Positions 16,770 to 27,156 are shown, counted from the first letter of the stretch. The stretch is DNA of 64,000 bases from Pseudomonas sp. MIACH (GCF_001269925.1 NZ_LHVO01000037.1:1-64000), one strand, 5' to 3'. Numbers and translations are program-made. Notes: generated from the letters alone by a model not told the origin.

Positions 16770-19379
16770 GTGCTTGAAGCCTACCGCAAACATATCGAAG
16801 AGCGCGCAGCACTGGGTATCGTTCCCCAGCCGCTTAACGCCGAACAAACCGCAGGCCTGGTCGAGCTGCTGAAAAATCCCCCGGCTGGCGAAGAAGAATT
16901 CCTCGTTGACCTGATCACCAACCGCATTCCACCAGGCGTTGACGAAGCTGCCTACGTCAAGGCCGGTTTCCTGTCTGCCCTGGCCAAGGGCGAAGCCACT
17001 TCCCCCCTGATCGACAAGAAACGCGCTGTTGAACTGCTCGGCACCATGCAAGGCGGCTACAACATCGTGACTTTGGTCGAGCTGCTGGACGACGCCGAGC
17101 TGGCGCCTGTCGCGGCCGCCCAACTCAAGCACACCCTGCTGATGTTCGACGCGTTCCACGACGTCGCCGAAAAAGCCCGCAACGGCAACGACCACGCCAA
17201 AGCCGTGATCCAGTCCTGGGCTGACGGCGAGTGGTTCCGCAACCGCCCTACCCTGGCCGACAAGATCAGCCTGCGCGTGTTCAAGGTCACCGGCGAAACC
17301 AACACCGACGACCTGTCCCCTGCCCCGGACGCCTGGTCCCGCCCTGATATCCCGCTGCACGCCCTGGCCATGCTGAAAATGGCACGCGAAGGCATCGTAC
17401 CGGACGAGCAAGGCAAGACCGGTCCGATGAAGCAGATCGAAGAAATGCGCGGCCAAGGCTTCCCTATCGCCTACGTCGGTGACGTGGTCGGTACCGGTTC
17501 GTCGCGTAAATCCGCTACCAACTCGGTACTGTGGTTCTTCGGCGACGACGTTCCTTACGTGCCGAACAAGCGCGCTGGCGGCTTCTGCTTCGGCAGCAAG
17601 ATCGCTCCAATCTTCTACAACACCATGGAAGATGCCGGCGCACTGCCAATCGAGTTCGACGTCACCAACATGAACATGGGCGACGTGATCGACCTGTACC
17701 CTCATGCTGGCAAAGTCTGCAAGCACGGTACCGACGAAGTCCTGACCACCTTCGAAATGAAGACTCCGGTCCTGTTGGACGAAGTTCGCGCCGGCGGCCG
17801 TATCCCGCTGATCATCGGCCGTGGCCTGACCGACAAGGCGCGCGCCGAGCTGGGTCTGGGTCCTACCGACCTGTTCAAGCTGCCTGAAGCACCGGTCGAC
17901 ACTGGCAAGGGTTTCACCCTGGCCCAGAAAATGGTCGGCAAGGCGTGCGGCCTGCCGGAAGGCAAAGGCGTTCGTCCAGGTACGTACTGCGAACCGAAGA
18001 TGACCACCGTGGGTTCCCAGGACACCACCGGTCCGATGACCCGTGACGAACTGAAAGACCTGGCGTGCCTGGGCTTCTCGACCGATCTGGTGATGCAGTC
18101 CTTCTGCCACACCGCGGCCTATCCAAAGCCGATCGACGTGACCACCCACCACACCCTGCCTGACTTCATCATGACCCGTGGCGGTGTATCGCTGCGTCCA
18201 GGCGACGGCATCATCCACAGCTGGCTGAACCGCATGCTGCTGCCGGATACCGTCGGCACCGGTGGTGACTCCCACACCCGTTTCCCGATGGGCATCTCGT
18301 TCCCGGCCGGTTCCGGTCTGGTAGCGTTCGCCGCAGCCACTGGCGTGATGCCTCTGGACATGCCGGAATCGATCCTGGTGCGCTTCAAAGGCAAAATGAA
18401 ACCTGGCATCACCCTGCGTGACCTGGTTCATGCCATTCCTTACTACGCGATCCAGGCTGGCCTGCTGACCGTAGAGAAGAAAGGCAAGAAAAACGCCTTC
18501 TCCGGCCGCATCCTGGAAATCGAAGGCTTGAACGACCTGACGCTGGAGCAGGCTTTCGAGCTGTCCGACGCCTCGGCTGAACGTTCGGCTGCCGGTTGCA
18601 CCATCAAGCTGTCGAAAGAATCCGTCACCGAGTACCTGAACTCCAACATCACCCTGCTGCGCTGGATGATCGGCGAAGGCTACGGCGATGCACGTACCCT
18701 GGAACGTCGCGCCCAAGCGATGGAAGCCTGGGTAGCCAACCCGGAACTGATGGAAGCCGATGCCGACGCGGAATACGCCGAAATCATCGAGATCGACCTG
18801 GCCGAAATCAACGAGCCGATCCTCTGCGCACCGAACGACCCGGACGACGCTCGTCTGTTGTCCAGCGTTGCCGGTGAGAAGATCGACGAAGTGTTCATCG
18901 GTTCGTGCATGACCAACATCGGTCACTTCCGCGCTGCCGGTAAGCTGCTGGAGCAGGTCAAGGGTCAGCTGCCAACCCGTCTGTGGCTGTCGCCGCCGAC
19001 CAAGATGGACGCTCACCAGCTCACCGAAGAAGGCTACTACGGCATCTACGGCAAGGCTGGCGCGCGCATGGAAATGCCGGGCTGCTCGCTGTGCATGGGT
19101 AACCAGGCACGGGTAGAGCCGAACTCGACGGTTGTATCGACGTCTACCCGTAACTTCCCGAACCGTCTGGGTGATGGCGCGAACGTTTACCTGGCTTCGG
19201 CTGAGCTGGCGGCAGTCGCCTCCACCCTGGGTCGCCTGCCGACCGTCGAAGAGTACATGGGCTACGCAGCGAAACTGGACACCATGGCCAGTGACGTCTA
19301 CCGCTACCTGAACTTCGACCAGATCGCCGAGTTCCGCAAAATCGCAGCAAGCGCCAACATCCCGGTGATTCAAGCTTAA
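16770..19379 (+). CDS. acnB: Aconitate hydratase B
   Basis: An 869-residue aconitase B that interconverts citrate and isocitrate in the TCA cycle (it may also serve as 2-methylisocitrate dehydratase). It is collinear with E. coli AcnB throughout. The N-terminal HEAT-like domain starts [16 protein letters not shown], followed by the swivel domain and catalytic core. The 4Fe-4S ligands are Cys713 ([10 protein letters not shown]), Cys772 and Cys775 (CSLCMGNQ). I start it at GTG 16770, nine bases after GAGG; an in-frame ATG at 16755 would add five residues but has no ribosome-binding site. A strong terminator follows. Confidence 0.97.
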   Translation: MLEAYRKHIEERAALGIVPQPLNAEQTAGLVELLKNPPAGEEEFLVDLITNRIPPGVDEAAYVKAGFLSALAKGEATSPLIDKKRAVELLGTMQGGYNIVTLVELLDDAELAPVAAAQLKHTLLMFDAFHDVAEKARNGNDHAKAVIQSWADGEWFRNRPTLADKISLRVFKVTGETNTDDLSPAPDAWSRPDIPLHALAMLKMAREGIVPDEQGKTGPMKQIEEMRGQGFPIAYVGDVVGTGSSRKSATNSVLWFFGDDVPYVPNKRAGGFCFGSKIAPIFYNTMEDAGALPIEFDVTNMNMGDVIDLYPHAGKVCKHGTDEVLTTFEMKTPVLLDEVRAGGRIPLIIGRGLTDKARAELGLGPTDLFKLPEAPVDTGKGFTLAQKMVGKACGLPEGKGVRPGTYCEPKMTTVGSQDTTGPMTRDELKDLACLGFSTDLVMQSFCHTAAYPKPIDVTTHHTLPDFIMTRGGVSLRPGDGIIHSWLNRMLLPDTVGTGGDSHTRFPMGISFPAGSGLVAFAAATGVMPLDMPESILVRFKGKMKPGITLRDLVHAIPYYAIQAGLLTVEKKGKKNAFSGRILEIEGLNDLTLEQAFELSDASAERSAAGCTIKLSKESVTEYLNSNITLLRWMIGEGYGDARTLERRAQAMEAWVANPELMEADADAEYAEIIEIDLAEINEPILCAPNDPDDARLLSSVAGEKIDEVFIGSCMTNIGHFRAAGKLLEQVKGQLPTRLWLSPPTKMDAHQLTEEGYYGIYGKAGARMEMPGCSLCMGNQARVEPNSTVVSTSTRNFPNRLGDGANVYLASAELAAVASTLGRLPTVEEYMGYAAKLDTMASDVYRYLNFDQIAEFRKIAASANIPVIQA

Positions 19380-19398
19380 CGGTGTGTTGATGTGAAGG

Positions 19399-19432
19399 AC
19401 GCCGCGTATCGCAAGGTACGCGGCGTTTTTTT
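19399..19432 (+). terminator. Rho-independent terminator of acnB
   Basis: ACGCCGCGTA and TACGCGGCGT form a 10-bp stem with an 8-base loop, followed by seven T residues, 20 bp after the acnB stop. Confidence 0.92.
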
Positions 19433-19445
19433 ATGCCTGGAATAC

Positions 19446-19512
19446 CAACACATTCAGTTGATCCATCTGTCACTGACCCACCGCCATCGCATAAGCCCCC
19501 TTCCTCACGCTT
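19446..19512. repeat. Decayed REP pair
   Basis: The stretch CAGTTGATCCATCTGTCACT, then GACCCACCGCCATCGCATAAG and CCCCCTTCC, follows the interior and right arm of the REP unit seen at the left end of the window, but the cores are degraded. It overlaps the last codons of the SulP gene. Confidence 0.55.
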
Positions 19513-21202
19513 TTCCTACCTCAAGCGCCAGCTGCACCGCGCCATCGACGCTCAGGCCACTGAGCAATACATGGGGCGCCAATGCCTCAGGCAAGCCCTG
19601 CAACACCTCACGAGCCTCATGCCGGACGCGGGCCAGCACCAAGCGCTTGCCCTCCCCACGTACCTGGGCAAAAAACGCCGCCAGCGCTTCGATACTGGTG
19701 CCGTCGAGGTCCGGCGATTCTTCCAGGCTCAACACCACCACCTCTACCTGTGACTGCCGCATCAGGCGTAAGGCGGCGCCGAGGATGCGCTCGGCATTCG
19801 CAAAAAACAGCGCCTCGCTGGGCCGTACGATCAAGACTCCAGGCACGGCCAGGGCATCGGCATGGTGCTGACGGTCGACAAAGTCATGGCTGTCACCCAG
19901 GCGCCCCAGCACTTGAATGTCGGCTGACGACATCTGGCGCAGCATCAACACCACACTGATCCCCACCGCCACCAGCAAGCCATCCAGCACACCCAGCACC
20001 AGTACCGCCGCCACCGCGCAGATCACCAGCACGCGATCACGCCGCCACAGGAAATAACGCCCGAGGGGCTGCAAGCTCAAGCCGCGCCCCAGGGCATAGA
20101 TGACCACAGCCGCCAGCACTGGCTCGGGCGTGAGCGCGACATAGGGCAACACCGTCAGCACGATCAGCAGGATCACCAGCGCCGCGACAATCCCCGCCAG
20201 ACGCGAATAAGCGCCGGCCGCCTCGTTGGCCGACGTCGCCGAATAACCCGCCCCGGCCGGCATGCCGTGGAACAGCCCGGAAACCAGGTTGGCCGCGCCC
20301 AGCGCAAGCAGATCCCGGTTGGATGACACGCGGTCGCCATGCTTGAGCGCGAACGAACTGATAGAGCCGTAGGACTCCGCGTACAGGATCATCACCAGCG
20401 CAAACGCCAATTCCCCAAGGCGCAGCCAGTCGGCAAACGGCAGCACCGGCAAATGCCCCAACTCCAGGCGCAGGTCGATCATGCCGATCTGCGCCACGCC
20501 ATAGGCCTGCAGGTCCAGGTACTGCCCCGCAGCGATGCCGAGCACCACGACCACCAGCCCACCAGGCACGCGCGGCAGGCGTGCGCACAGCCACAACACC
20601 AGCAACGCCAACGCCGCCACCAGTGCGGCAGGCCAGTTCCAGCGCGGTAGCTGCTCCAACAACTGCGGCAGAAAACGGATCAGGTTGTTATCGCTCAGGT
20701 GTACGCCCACTACACTGGCCAACTGCTTGAGGATGATGGTCAACGCCAGACCGAAGGCGAAGCCCCGTAACACCGGCTTGGCGATAAACGAGGTGACGCC
20801 GCCAAGCTTGAACAGCCCGGCCAACAGGAAAAACACCCCGGTCAGCAACACCAAGCCGAAGGCCAGGGACAGCCTCAATGCCGGATCATCCCCTGCCAGG
20901 CTCGCCGTGGCGGCCGCCAACACCGCTGCCGACGACGAGGTAGCCGAAACAATCGCAAAACGGCTGGTGCCGAACAGGCCGTAGCACACCAGCCCGGCAA
21001 ACAAGGCGATCACCCCGGCCTGGGGCGGCAGCGCGGCAATACTGGAATAGGCCACGGCCTCCGGCAGCAGCAACCCGGCGATGGATAAACCCGCCAGCAG
21101 GTCCTGGATACGATTCGACGGTACGGCAACGGGTGCATCGGTTTCAGTCTTCAATCGGCCCAACCCATCCTGGCAAAAAGCGTGCGTAAGCTTAGCCCTC
21201 AT
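19505..21202 (-). CDS. SulP family anion transporter with STAS domain
   Basis: About 565 residues from the ATG at 21202. The membrane part (about 30-410) starts DLLAGLSIAGLLLPEAVAYS, the SulP signature region, and includes ALGAANLVSGLFHGMPAGAG. The C-terminal STAS domain (about 440-560) contains LIVRPSEALFFANAERI and VVVLSLEESPDLDGTSIEAL, where DGT is the usual phosphorylatable motif. It probably moves sulfate, bicarbonate or another inorganic anion or a dicarboxylate. An upstream in-frame TTG would lengthen it by 14 residues. Confidence 0.9.
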   Translation of the reverse strand: MRAKLTHAFCQDGLGRLKTETDAPVAVPSNRIQDLLAGLSIAGLLLPEAVAYSSIAALPPQAGVIALFAGLVCYGLFGTSRFAIVSATSSSAAVLAAATASLAGDDPALRLSLAFGLVLLTGVFFLLAGLFKLGGVTSFIAKPVLRGFAFGLALTIILKQLASVVGVHLSDNNLIRFLPQLLEQLPRWNWPAALVAALALLVLWLCARLPRVPGGLVVVVLGIAAGQYLDLQAYGVAQIGMIDLRLELGHLPVLPFADWLRLGELAFALVMILYAESYGSISSFALKHGDRVSSNRDLLALGAANLVSGLFHGMPAGAGYSATSANEAAGAYSRLAGIVAALVILLIVLTVLPYVALTPEPVLAAVVIYALGRGLSLQPLGRYFLWRRDRVLVICAVAAVLVLGVLDGLLVAVGISVVLMLRQMSSADIQVLGRLGDSHDFVDRQHHADALAVPGVLIVRPSEALFFANAERILGAALRLMRQSQVEVVVLSLEESPDLDGTSIEALAAFFAQVRGEGKRLVLARVRHEAREVLQGLPEALAPHVLLSGLSVDGAVQLALEVGKA

Positions 21203-21242
21203 TGCCCGACGGTGGTTGCGCCGCGTCAGGTTTTGCGCAGGC

Positions 21243-21280
21243 AAAAAAAAGCCGATTCGTGCTGTGCACGAATCGGCCTG
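21243..21280 (-). terminator. Rho-independent terminator of the HAAAP transporter gene
   Basis: On the minus strand a perfect 12-bp stem (GCCGATTCGTGC/GCACGAATCGGC, 21251-21277) with a 3-base loop is followed by eight T residues, 19 bp after the stop at 21299. Confidence 0.93.
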
Positions 21281-21298
21281 TTTGCGTACGCCCCGGTG

Positions 21299-22576
21299 TC
21301 AGGACATCAGCGAGTAAATCAATGCAGTAATCGCCACCAGGCCCACCGCCGTGACAAACACGTTGGACGCTTGCCCACGGTACTTGGCCATGGCCGGCAC
21401 CTTGCGGATCGCGTACATCGGCATCAGGAACAGGATCGATGCAATGATCGGCCCGCCCAGGGTCTCGATCATGCCGAGGATGCTCGGGTTCAGCGTGGCA
21501 ACGATCCAGCACACCACCAGCATGAAGGCGGCGGTCATACGGTCGAGAGTCTTGGCGGCCGGGCGGCGACCGCTTTTGAGCACCAGGCCCTTAAGGCCTT
21601 CGCTGGCGCCGATGTAGTGGCCCAGGAACGACTTGGCAATCGCCACGAACGCGATCAACGGCGCGGCAAACGCGATGGTCGGGTTGTTGAAGTGGTTGGC
21701 CAGGTACGACAGGATCGACAGGTTCTGCTGTTTAGCTTCAGCCAACTGCGCCGGCGACAGGGTCAGCACGCAACTGAACACGAAGAACAGCACCATCACC
21801 ACCATCAACAGGTGCGCGCGGGACAGGATCTGCGAACTGCGCTCATCGGCGTGCTCGCCGTACTGGCGCTTCTGGTCGACCGCAAACGCCGAGATGATCG
21901 GCGAGTGGTTGAACGAGAACACCATCACCGGAATCGCCAGCCATAGGGTATTGAGCAGGGCCGAAGGCGCCGGGACCACACTCGCAGTGCTGAGGATGCC
22001 ACCGTTCCAATGCGGGATCAGGTACACCGCGAGGAACAGCAAGGCGACGATAAACGGGTACACCATCAGGCTCATGGCCTTGACGATCACCTGCTCACCG
22101 CAACGCACCACCGCCAGCAGGCCGAGGATCAGCACAAATGCCAACAGCGCGCGCGGTGGCGGCATGATGTGCAGTTGGTGCTCCATGAAACTGCTGACCG
22201 TGTTGGTCAGGGCCACGCTGTAGATCAGCAGGATCGGGAAGATCGCGAAGAAGTACAGCAGCGTAATCAACGCACCGGCCTTGACGCCGAAATGTTCTTC
22301 GACCACGTCGGTGATGTCGGAACCCGCACGACCAGAGAGTACGAAACGGGTCAGGCCTCGGTGGGCAAAGAACGTCATCGGGAACGCCAGCACCGCCAGG
22401 ATCACCAAGGGCCAGAAGCCGCCCAGGCCGGCGTTGATCGGCAGGAACAAGGTACCGGCGCCAATGGCGGTGCCGAACAGGCCAAGCATCCAGGTGGTGT
22501 CCTGGCGGCTCCAGCTTGTGAGGGTTGCAGGTGTCGTTGCATAGCGTTCGTCGACGCTATTGGCCTGATCATTCAT
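21299..22576 (-). CDS. HAAAP/SdaC-type amino acid permease
   Basis: A 425-residue membrane protein with eleven predicted helices. TTWMLGLFGTAIGAGTLFLP near residue 30 is the hydroxy/aromatic amino acid permease opening. FSFNHSPIISAFAVDQKRQYG and AKSFLGHYIGASEGLKGLV are typical of the SdaC (serine) branch, so a proton-coupled serine or threonine uptake role is likely. GGAG lies ten bases before the ATG at 22576; an in-frame ATG at 22594 would bury that site in the coding region. A strong terminator follows. Confidence 0.9.
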   Translation of the reverse strand: MNDQANSVDERYATTPATLTSWSRQDTTWMLGLFGTAIGAGTLFLPINAGLGGFWPLVILAVLAFPMTFFAHRGLTRFVLSGRAGSDITDVVEEHFGVKAGALITLLYFFAIFPILLIYSVALTNTVSSFMEHQLHIMPPPRALLAFVLILGLLAVVRCGEQVIVKAMSLMVYPFIVALLFLAVYLIPHWNGGILSTASVVPAPSALLNTLWLAIPVMVFSFNHSPIISAFAVDQKRQYGEHADERSSQILSRAHLLMVVMVLFFVFSCVLTLSPAQLAEAKQQNLSILSYLANHFNNPTIAFAAPLIAFVAIAKSFLGHYIGASEGLKGLVLKSGRRPAAKTLDRMTAAFMLVVCWIVATLNPSILGMIETLGGPIIASILFLMPMYAIRKVPAMAKYRGQASNVFVTAVGLVAITALIYSLMS

Positions 22577-22594
22577 CCGGTCGGATCTCCGCAT

Positions 22595-23018
22595 TTACAC
22601 GGCCGGGACGAGTCAGAAAAACCTGACAGGCAGCGCCCCGACCATAGAAGGGGCCGGATTGTCCGGGATTCTCTTGAATAAGCAAAGACTTAGCTGAAGA
22701 ACGGTTATGCGGTGCAGTCGCTCAAGCGCGGCCCTGGGCGGTGGTTTCGGGGAGCTGCGGCTGGTTTTTCGAGTGGCTGCCGAGCTGCGTTGACGAGCGC
22801 GCGCTGGGACTCTAATCAATACACTTCCCATACTTTTAGAGAAGTCGCCTACAGAAAAACCAGAGACTTCCTGTATCTAATTAAAAGTTTAATCACAACG
22901 CCCTTGCAATTGTTACACAACCCTACACAGCCATTGAGCAAGCGCCAAAAACCAAACTAACATCGCCCCGCTCCAATCGAAGAACAACATGCTTATTTAA
23001 AATAACAAGGATTCCAAT
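22595..23018. other. AT-rich gap without a credible gene
   Basis: This 424-bp gap separates divergent genes. Its right half (about 22800-23018) is much richer in A and T than the neighbouring coding DNA and probably holds the promoter of the next gene. I found no open frame with a ribosome-binding site, no REP core and no strong hairpin. Confidence 0.6.
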
Positions 23019-23519
23019 ATGCGAAGACTCACTGTTGTTTTTGCTGGATTGTTAATCACGGGCCTACTCTGCTCGTCCGAAAGTTACGCCAATCAAGCGG
23101 TGCCTGAACCTGACGTTCACGCACTGGCCTCCTCGCCTCAATGGCTGACCACCAAGGTTTATATCGAAGGCGAGCCGGACACCGACGTCAAGGCCAGCTA
23201 CCCCGGCGTGGTAGGCATCTCGATGTGGGACCCGCAGCGCAATCGCTATGAGTTCTTCTACACCGATACCGGTCGCTCGAAGCACGCCGATGGCGGCGGC
23301 GGTTACTTCCTGGTCACCGGCGATAAGAAGACCCATATCCTGGTTCCTGACGTTGGCCCGACCAAAACCATTGTCAGACGGCTCGAAAAACTCGACAGCA
23401 GCGAATTCACCTATTCCCGCGAAGTGCCGCGCGACATGGTCAGCACTAACCCGCCCGTTCGAATTTATGTGGTACACGCCCCCTACACCGGCCCCATAAA
23501 GACAGTCATGTCGAACTAA
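23019..23519 (+). CDS. Exported DUF4822-like protein
   Basis: A 166-residue protein with a signal peptide (MRRLTVVFAGLLITGLLCSSESYA). The mature domain contains SPQWLTTKVYIEGEP, VGISMWDPQRNRYEFFYTDTG and GGYFLVTGDKKTHIL, which I read as a DUF4822-type beta-rich domain, with moderate certainty. Function unknown. AACAAGGATT precedes the ATG. The next small exported gene follows after 52 bp, so they may share a transcript. Confidence 0.72.
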   Translation: MRRLTVVFAGLLITGLLCSSESYANQAVPEPDVHALASSPQWLTTKVYIEGEPDTDVKASYPGVVGISMWDPQRNRYEFFYTDTGRSKHADGGGGYFLVTGDKKTHILVPDVGPTKTIVRRLEKLDSSEFTYSREVPRDMVSTNPPVRIYVVHAPYTGPIKTVMSN

Positions 23520-23571
23520 TTAAACATCAATGTTTAGCAACAAGACCGAATAACAAGCGAGGTACCTGACA

Positions 23572-23994
23572 ATGAATATGCGCAAGCTATTACTACCTGC
23601 ACTGCTGGCCGCGACCCTGTTACCCGGCGTGGTAATTGCACAAACCACAACAGCCACTGCCGCACAAAGTACTGCAGCCACGCCGGACAATTCCGTCATG
23701 TTGACTGTATTTCTTAAACACGATCAATCACGCCCGCTGGGCGAGTTGAAAGAACAACTGGCCAAGCAGGAGTTTCACAAAGTATTCCCGCCTGCCGGAG
23801 TGGAAGTGGTCAGTTGGAACATCACCATGGGCATCGGCCAAGTCATTGTGCTGCGCCTGCCTGCGTCGCGGCTGGCAGAAGTCAACCTGGCGATTGAAAA
23901 CACCGCATGGGGGGTCTACACCACGGAATTCTTTCCAACCTACAATTTCATGCCCATCGCCCAAGCAGAGCAGGAAAAAGCTAGAAAGCAGTGA
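23572..23994 (+). CDS. Small exported protein of unknown function
   Basis: A 140-residue protein with a clear signal peptide (MRKLLLPALLAATLLPGVVIA) and a Thr/Ala-rich linker to about residue 40. The remaining 100 residues (MLTVFLKHDQSRPLGELKEQ, then VEVVSWNITMGIGQVIVLRL) look like a small alpha/beta domain, reminiscent of ferredoxin-like dimeric barrels, but I do not recognise a family. GAGG lies nine bases before the ATG. A terminator follows. Confidence 0.75.
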   Translation: MNMRKLLLPALLAATLLPGVVIAQTTTATAAQSTAATPDNSVMLTVFLKHDQSRPLGELKEQLAKQEFHKVFPPAGVEVVSWNITMGIGQVIVLRLPASRLAEVNLAIENTAWGVYTTEFFPTYNFMPIAQAEQEKARKQ

Positions 23995-24064
23995 TTGCCT
24001 GATGGCGGCAACGCCCCTGTTCCGGCAGCTCGTGAGGTAAAGAGCTATCGGGCAAGCTCCTTAA

Positions 24065-24093
24065 GGCCCCGCCAGCAATGGACGGGGCTTTTT
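24065..24093 (+). terminator. Rho-independent terminator
   Basis: GCCCCG and CGGGGC (24066-24071/24083-24088) form a stem followed by five T residues, about 70 bp after the preceding stop. It would end the two-gene unit of exported proteins. Confidence 0.8.
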
Positions 24094-24227
24094 GTTACTC
24101 CGCCTACTGGCACACACCGACTGACGTCAGGTACCGACAGGAGTAAGTTTTTTCTATCCCAGCAAAACGCTCTGTCCTACAAATCCCGCATACTCAACCT
24201 CTCAAACCCTTCAGGAAGAGCCTTCCG

Positions 24228-25181
24228 ATGACCACCACTGTTCTGGTTCTGGTTGAAACCATCAATGAATACCTGCAAATCATCGAGAGCAACGACTTTC
24301 ATGTGATTCTGGCGCCAACACCCGCCGAGCGTGCCCAGGCTATCAAGACCCATGGCGGGCAGATCAAGGCCGTACTGACCCGTGGCCCGTTGGGCTTGTA
24401 TGCCGAAGAAATCGCCGCCCTGCCACTGCTGGAGATCATCTGCGTGATCGGCGCCGGCTATGAGCACGTGGACCTGCAGGCGGCGAGCAATCGCGGGATC
24501 GTGGTGACCAATGGCGCCGGGGTCAATGCACCGTCAGTGGCCGACCACGCCATGGCGCTGCTGCTGTCACTGGTGCGCGGCATTCCCCAGACGGACGCCG
24601 CGGTACGCCGTAGCGAATGGCCCAAGGTCATGCGCCCTTCCCTGGCTGGCAAGCAACTGGGCATTCTCGGACTCGGCGCCGTCGGCCTGGAGATCGCCAA
24701 GCGCGCAGCCCTCGGCTTTGGCATGGAAGTGAGCTATCACAACCGTCAGCCGCGCGATGATGTGGACTACACCTACTGCGCCACTGCCGTGGAACTGGCG
24801 CGCGCCTCGGACTTCCTGATCCTGGCCACGCCCGGTGGTGCCAGCACCCGTCACCTGATCGACCGTCACGCCCTGGACGCTCTCGGCCCGAACGGCTATC
24901 TGGTGAATATCGGCCGTGGCAGCGTGGTGGTCACCGACGACCTGGTTGCCGCCCTTGAGCAACGCCGTATCGGTGGCGCCGCACTGGACGTGTTCGACGA
25001 TGAACCCAAGGTACCGGATGCCCTCAAACGCTTGAGCAATACCGTGCTGACGTCCCATGTGGCCGGCCTCTCGCCGGAAGCGGCCCACGATACCGTGCAA
25101 CGGGTGGCCGACAACCTGGTGGAGTACTTCGCCGGCCGACCGGTACTCACCCCGATCGCCTTGCCCGCGCCCGTAAAGTGA
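24228..25181 (+). CDS. D-isomer 2-hydroxyacid dehydrogenase
   Basis: A 317-residue NAD(P)-dependent oxidoreductase. The Rossmann motif GILGLGAVGLEIAKR lies at about 145-160. The family's catalytic residues appear as Arg at about 229 (NIGRGSVV), Glu at about 257 (DVFDDEP) and His at about 277 (SHVAGLSPEA). It probably reduces a glyoxylate, hydroxypyruvate or related 2-oxoacid; the exact substrate cannot be read. AGGAAGA precedes the ATG. Neighbours give no pathway clue. Confidence 0.92.
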   Translation: MTTTVLVLVETINEYLQIIESNDFHVILAPTPAERAQAIKTHGGQIKAVLTRGPLGLYAEEIAALPLLEIICVIGAGYEHVDLQAASNRGIVVTNGAGVNAPSVADHAMALLLSLVRGIPQTDAAVRRSEWPKVMRPSLAGKQLGILGLGAVGLEIAKRAALGFGMEVSYHNRQPRDDVDYTYCATAVELARASDFLILATPGGASTRHLIDRHALDALGPNGYLVNIGRGSVVVTDDLVAALEQRRIGGAALDVFDDEPKVPDALKRLSNTVLTSHVAGLSPEAAHDTVQRVADNLVEYFAGRPVLTPIALPAPVK

Positions 25182-25310
25182 CCGATCAGGCACGCTGATC
25201 ATCGTCCAACACGCTAACCTATTAAGCCGCCCCGACCTTGTCGCTGGGCGGTGGTGCGCATTAGATTAGGAAATAGTCCGACGCCTTTAGAATAAGCAGA
25301 AGGGATAAGC

Positions 25311-26378
25311 ATGGCGCTTAACGACCAATCAACCCAGATTCGCCCAGGCGAAGAACTTGATGCCAATCTGATCGATCCCTACCTCAAGGCCCATATCCCG
25401 GGCCTGAGCGGCACGCCCACGATCAGCCAGTTCCCCGGTGGTGCGTCCAACCTCACCTACCTGCTGGAATACCCCGGCCAGGAATTCGTGCTGCGCCGAC
25501 CGCCCTTTGGCCACAAGGCCAAGTCCGCCCACGACATGGGCCGCGAATACCGCATTCTCAACCAGCTCAAGGATGGCTTCCCGTATTGCCCCAAGGCCTA
25601 TGTGCACTGCACCGATGAGTCGGTGATTGGCGCCGAGTTCTATGTCATGGAACGCGTCAAAGGCATCATCCTGCGCTCAGATCTGCCTACCGAGTTGGGC
25701 CTCGACGCCACCAGGACCGAGGCGCTATGCAAAAGCTTTATCGACAAGTTCGTCGAACTGCACCAGGTCGACTACAGCGCCTGTGGCCTGGCCGACCTGG
25801 GCAAGCCTGAAGGTTATGTGGCACGCCAGATTGGTGGCTGGAGCGATCGCTACGAGAAAGCCCTGACCCCCGACGCGCCCAAATGGGAGGCCGTCCGCGC
25901 CTGGCTCAACGATAAAATGCCCGCCGACCACCCCACGTCGAGCATCGTGCACAACGACTACCGCTTCGATAACGTGATCCTCGACCCGCACAACCCGATG
26001 CAGATCATCGGCGTGCTGGATTGGGAGCTGACCACCCTCGGCGACCCGCTGATGGACCTGGGCAACACCCTCGCCTACTGGATCGAAGCCGGCGACCCGG
26101 CACCGGTACAACTGATGCGCCGCCAGCCGAGCAATGCCCCTGGGATGCTCACCCGCCGCCAGTTCGTGGATTACTACGCCGAGCGCTCGGGCATCCAGAT
26201 CGACAATTTCGACTTCTACTACACCTACGGCCTGTTCCGCCTCGCCGGCATCGTGCAGCAGATCTACTACCGCTTCTTCCACGGCCAGACCCAGGACAAA
26301 CGCTTTGCGCAGTTCATCCAGATGAACAAGCTGCTGGAGCAGATGAGCCTGAATGTCATCGGTAAATCAGCCCTCTAA
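25311..26378 (+). CDS. Phosphotransferase (APH) family protein
   Basis: A 355-residue aminoglycoside-phosphotransferase-like kinase of the ACAD10/11-type subgroup. FPGGASNLTYLLEYPGQEFV is the nucleotide loop. HNDYRFDNVILDP (near 213) is the catalytic Brenner motif, and GVLDWELTTLGDPLMDLG the Mg-binding segment. In the related eukaryotic and bacterial proteins this domain acts on hydroxyacyl-CoA in fatty-acid catabolism. The SDR gene starts 10 bp after its stop, so the two probably work in one pathway, perhaps 4-hydroxyacyl-CoA breakdown (inference). Confidence 0.9.
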   Translation: MALNDQSTQIRPGEELDANLIDPYLKAHIPGLSGTPTISQFPGGASNLTYLLEYPGQEFVLRRPPFGHKAKSAHDMGREYRILNQLKDGFPYCPKAYVHCTDESVIGAEFYVMERVKGIILRSDLPTELGLDATRTEALCKSFIDKFVELHQVDYSACGLADLGKPEGYVARQIGGWSDRYEKALTPDAPKWEAVRAWLNDKMPADHPTSSIVHNDYRFDNVILDPHNPMQIIGVLDWELTTLGDPLMDLGNTLAYWIEAGDPAPVQLMRRQPSNAPGMLTRRQFVDYYAERSGIQIDNFDFYYTYGLFRLAGIVQQIYYRFFHGQTQDKRFAQFIQMNKLLEQMSLNVIGKSAL

Positions 26379-26388
26379 GGAATCGCTA

Positions 26389-27156
26389 ATGTCCAAGACC
26401 AACCTGTTCGACCTCGACGGCAAGATTGCTTTTGTGTCCGGCGCCAGCCGTGGCATCGGCGAAGCCATCGCCAAGTTGCTGGCCCAGCAAGGCGCCCATG
26501 TGATCGTCTCCAGCCGCAAGCTCGAAGGCTGCCAGCACGTGGCGGATGCCATCATCGCCGACGGCGGCAAGGCCACGGCGATTGCCTGTCATATCGGCGA
26601 GATGGAGCAGATCACCCAGGTATTCGCCGGGATTCGCGAGCAGTTCGGCCGCCTGGACATCCTGGTCAACAATGCCGCGACCAACCCGCAGTTCTGCAAC
26701 GTGCTGGACACCGACCTCGGCGCCTTCCAGAAGACCGTTGACGTGAACATTCGCGGCTACTTCTTCATGTCAGTGGAAGCCGGCAAGCTGATGCGCGAGA
26801 ACGGCGGCGGCAGCATCATCAACGTGGCGTCGATCAACGGCATTTCGCCGGGGGTGTTCCAGGGCATCTACTCGGTGACCAAGGCCGCCGTGATCAACAT
26901 GACCAAGGTGTTTGCCAAGGAATGCGCGGCGTTCGGCATCCGTTGCAACGCGCTGCTGCCGGGTCTGACCGACACCAAGTTCGCCTCGGCGCTGGTGAAG
27001 AACGACGCGATCCTGAAAATGGCCCTGGCGCAGATTCCACTCAAGCGCGTAGCCGATCCGAGCGAGATGGCCGGTGCGGTGCTGTACCTGGCCAGCGATG
27101 CGTCGAGCTACACCACCGGTGTGTCGCTGAATGTGGATGGCGGCTTCCTGTCCTGA
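26389..27156 (+). CDS. SDR family oxidoreductase
   Basis: A 255-residue classical short-chain dehydrogenase starting at ATG 26389; an earlier in-frame start would overlap the upstream gene. It has the cofactor motif GASRGIG at about 18-24, NNAATNP, and the catalytic Tyr161-x-x-x-Lys165 (YSVTK) with an upstream Ser. NVDGGFLS closes the protein. It is co-directional and nearly contiguous with the phosphotransferase gene, suggesting a shared catabolic role. Confidence 0.92.
   Translation: MSKTNLFDLDGKIAFVSGASRGIGEAIAKLLAQQGAHVIVSSRKLEGCQHVADAIIADGGKATAIACHIGEMEQITQVFAGIREQFGRLDILVNNAATNPQFCNVLDTDLGAFQKTVDVNIRGYFFMSVEAGKLMRENGGGSIINVASINGISPGVFQGIYSVTKAAVINMTKVFAKECAAFGIRCNALLPGLTDTKFASALVKNDAILKMALAQIPLKRVADPSEMAGAVLYLASDASSYTTGVSLNVDGGFLS

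Noticed and set aside
16722..19373. 883-codon open frame antisense to acnB
   Set aside because: Shadow of acnB; the product has no recognisable domain and the frame would cover the acnB leader as well.
22560..22594. Upstream ATG at 22594 for the HAAAP permease
   Set aside because: It would place the GGAG ribosome-binding site inside the coding region; the ATG at 22576 has proper spacing to it.
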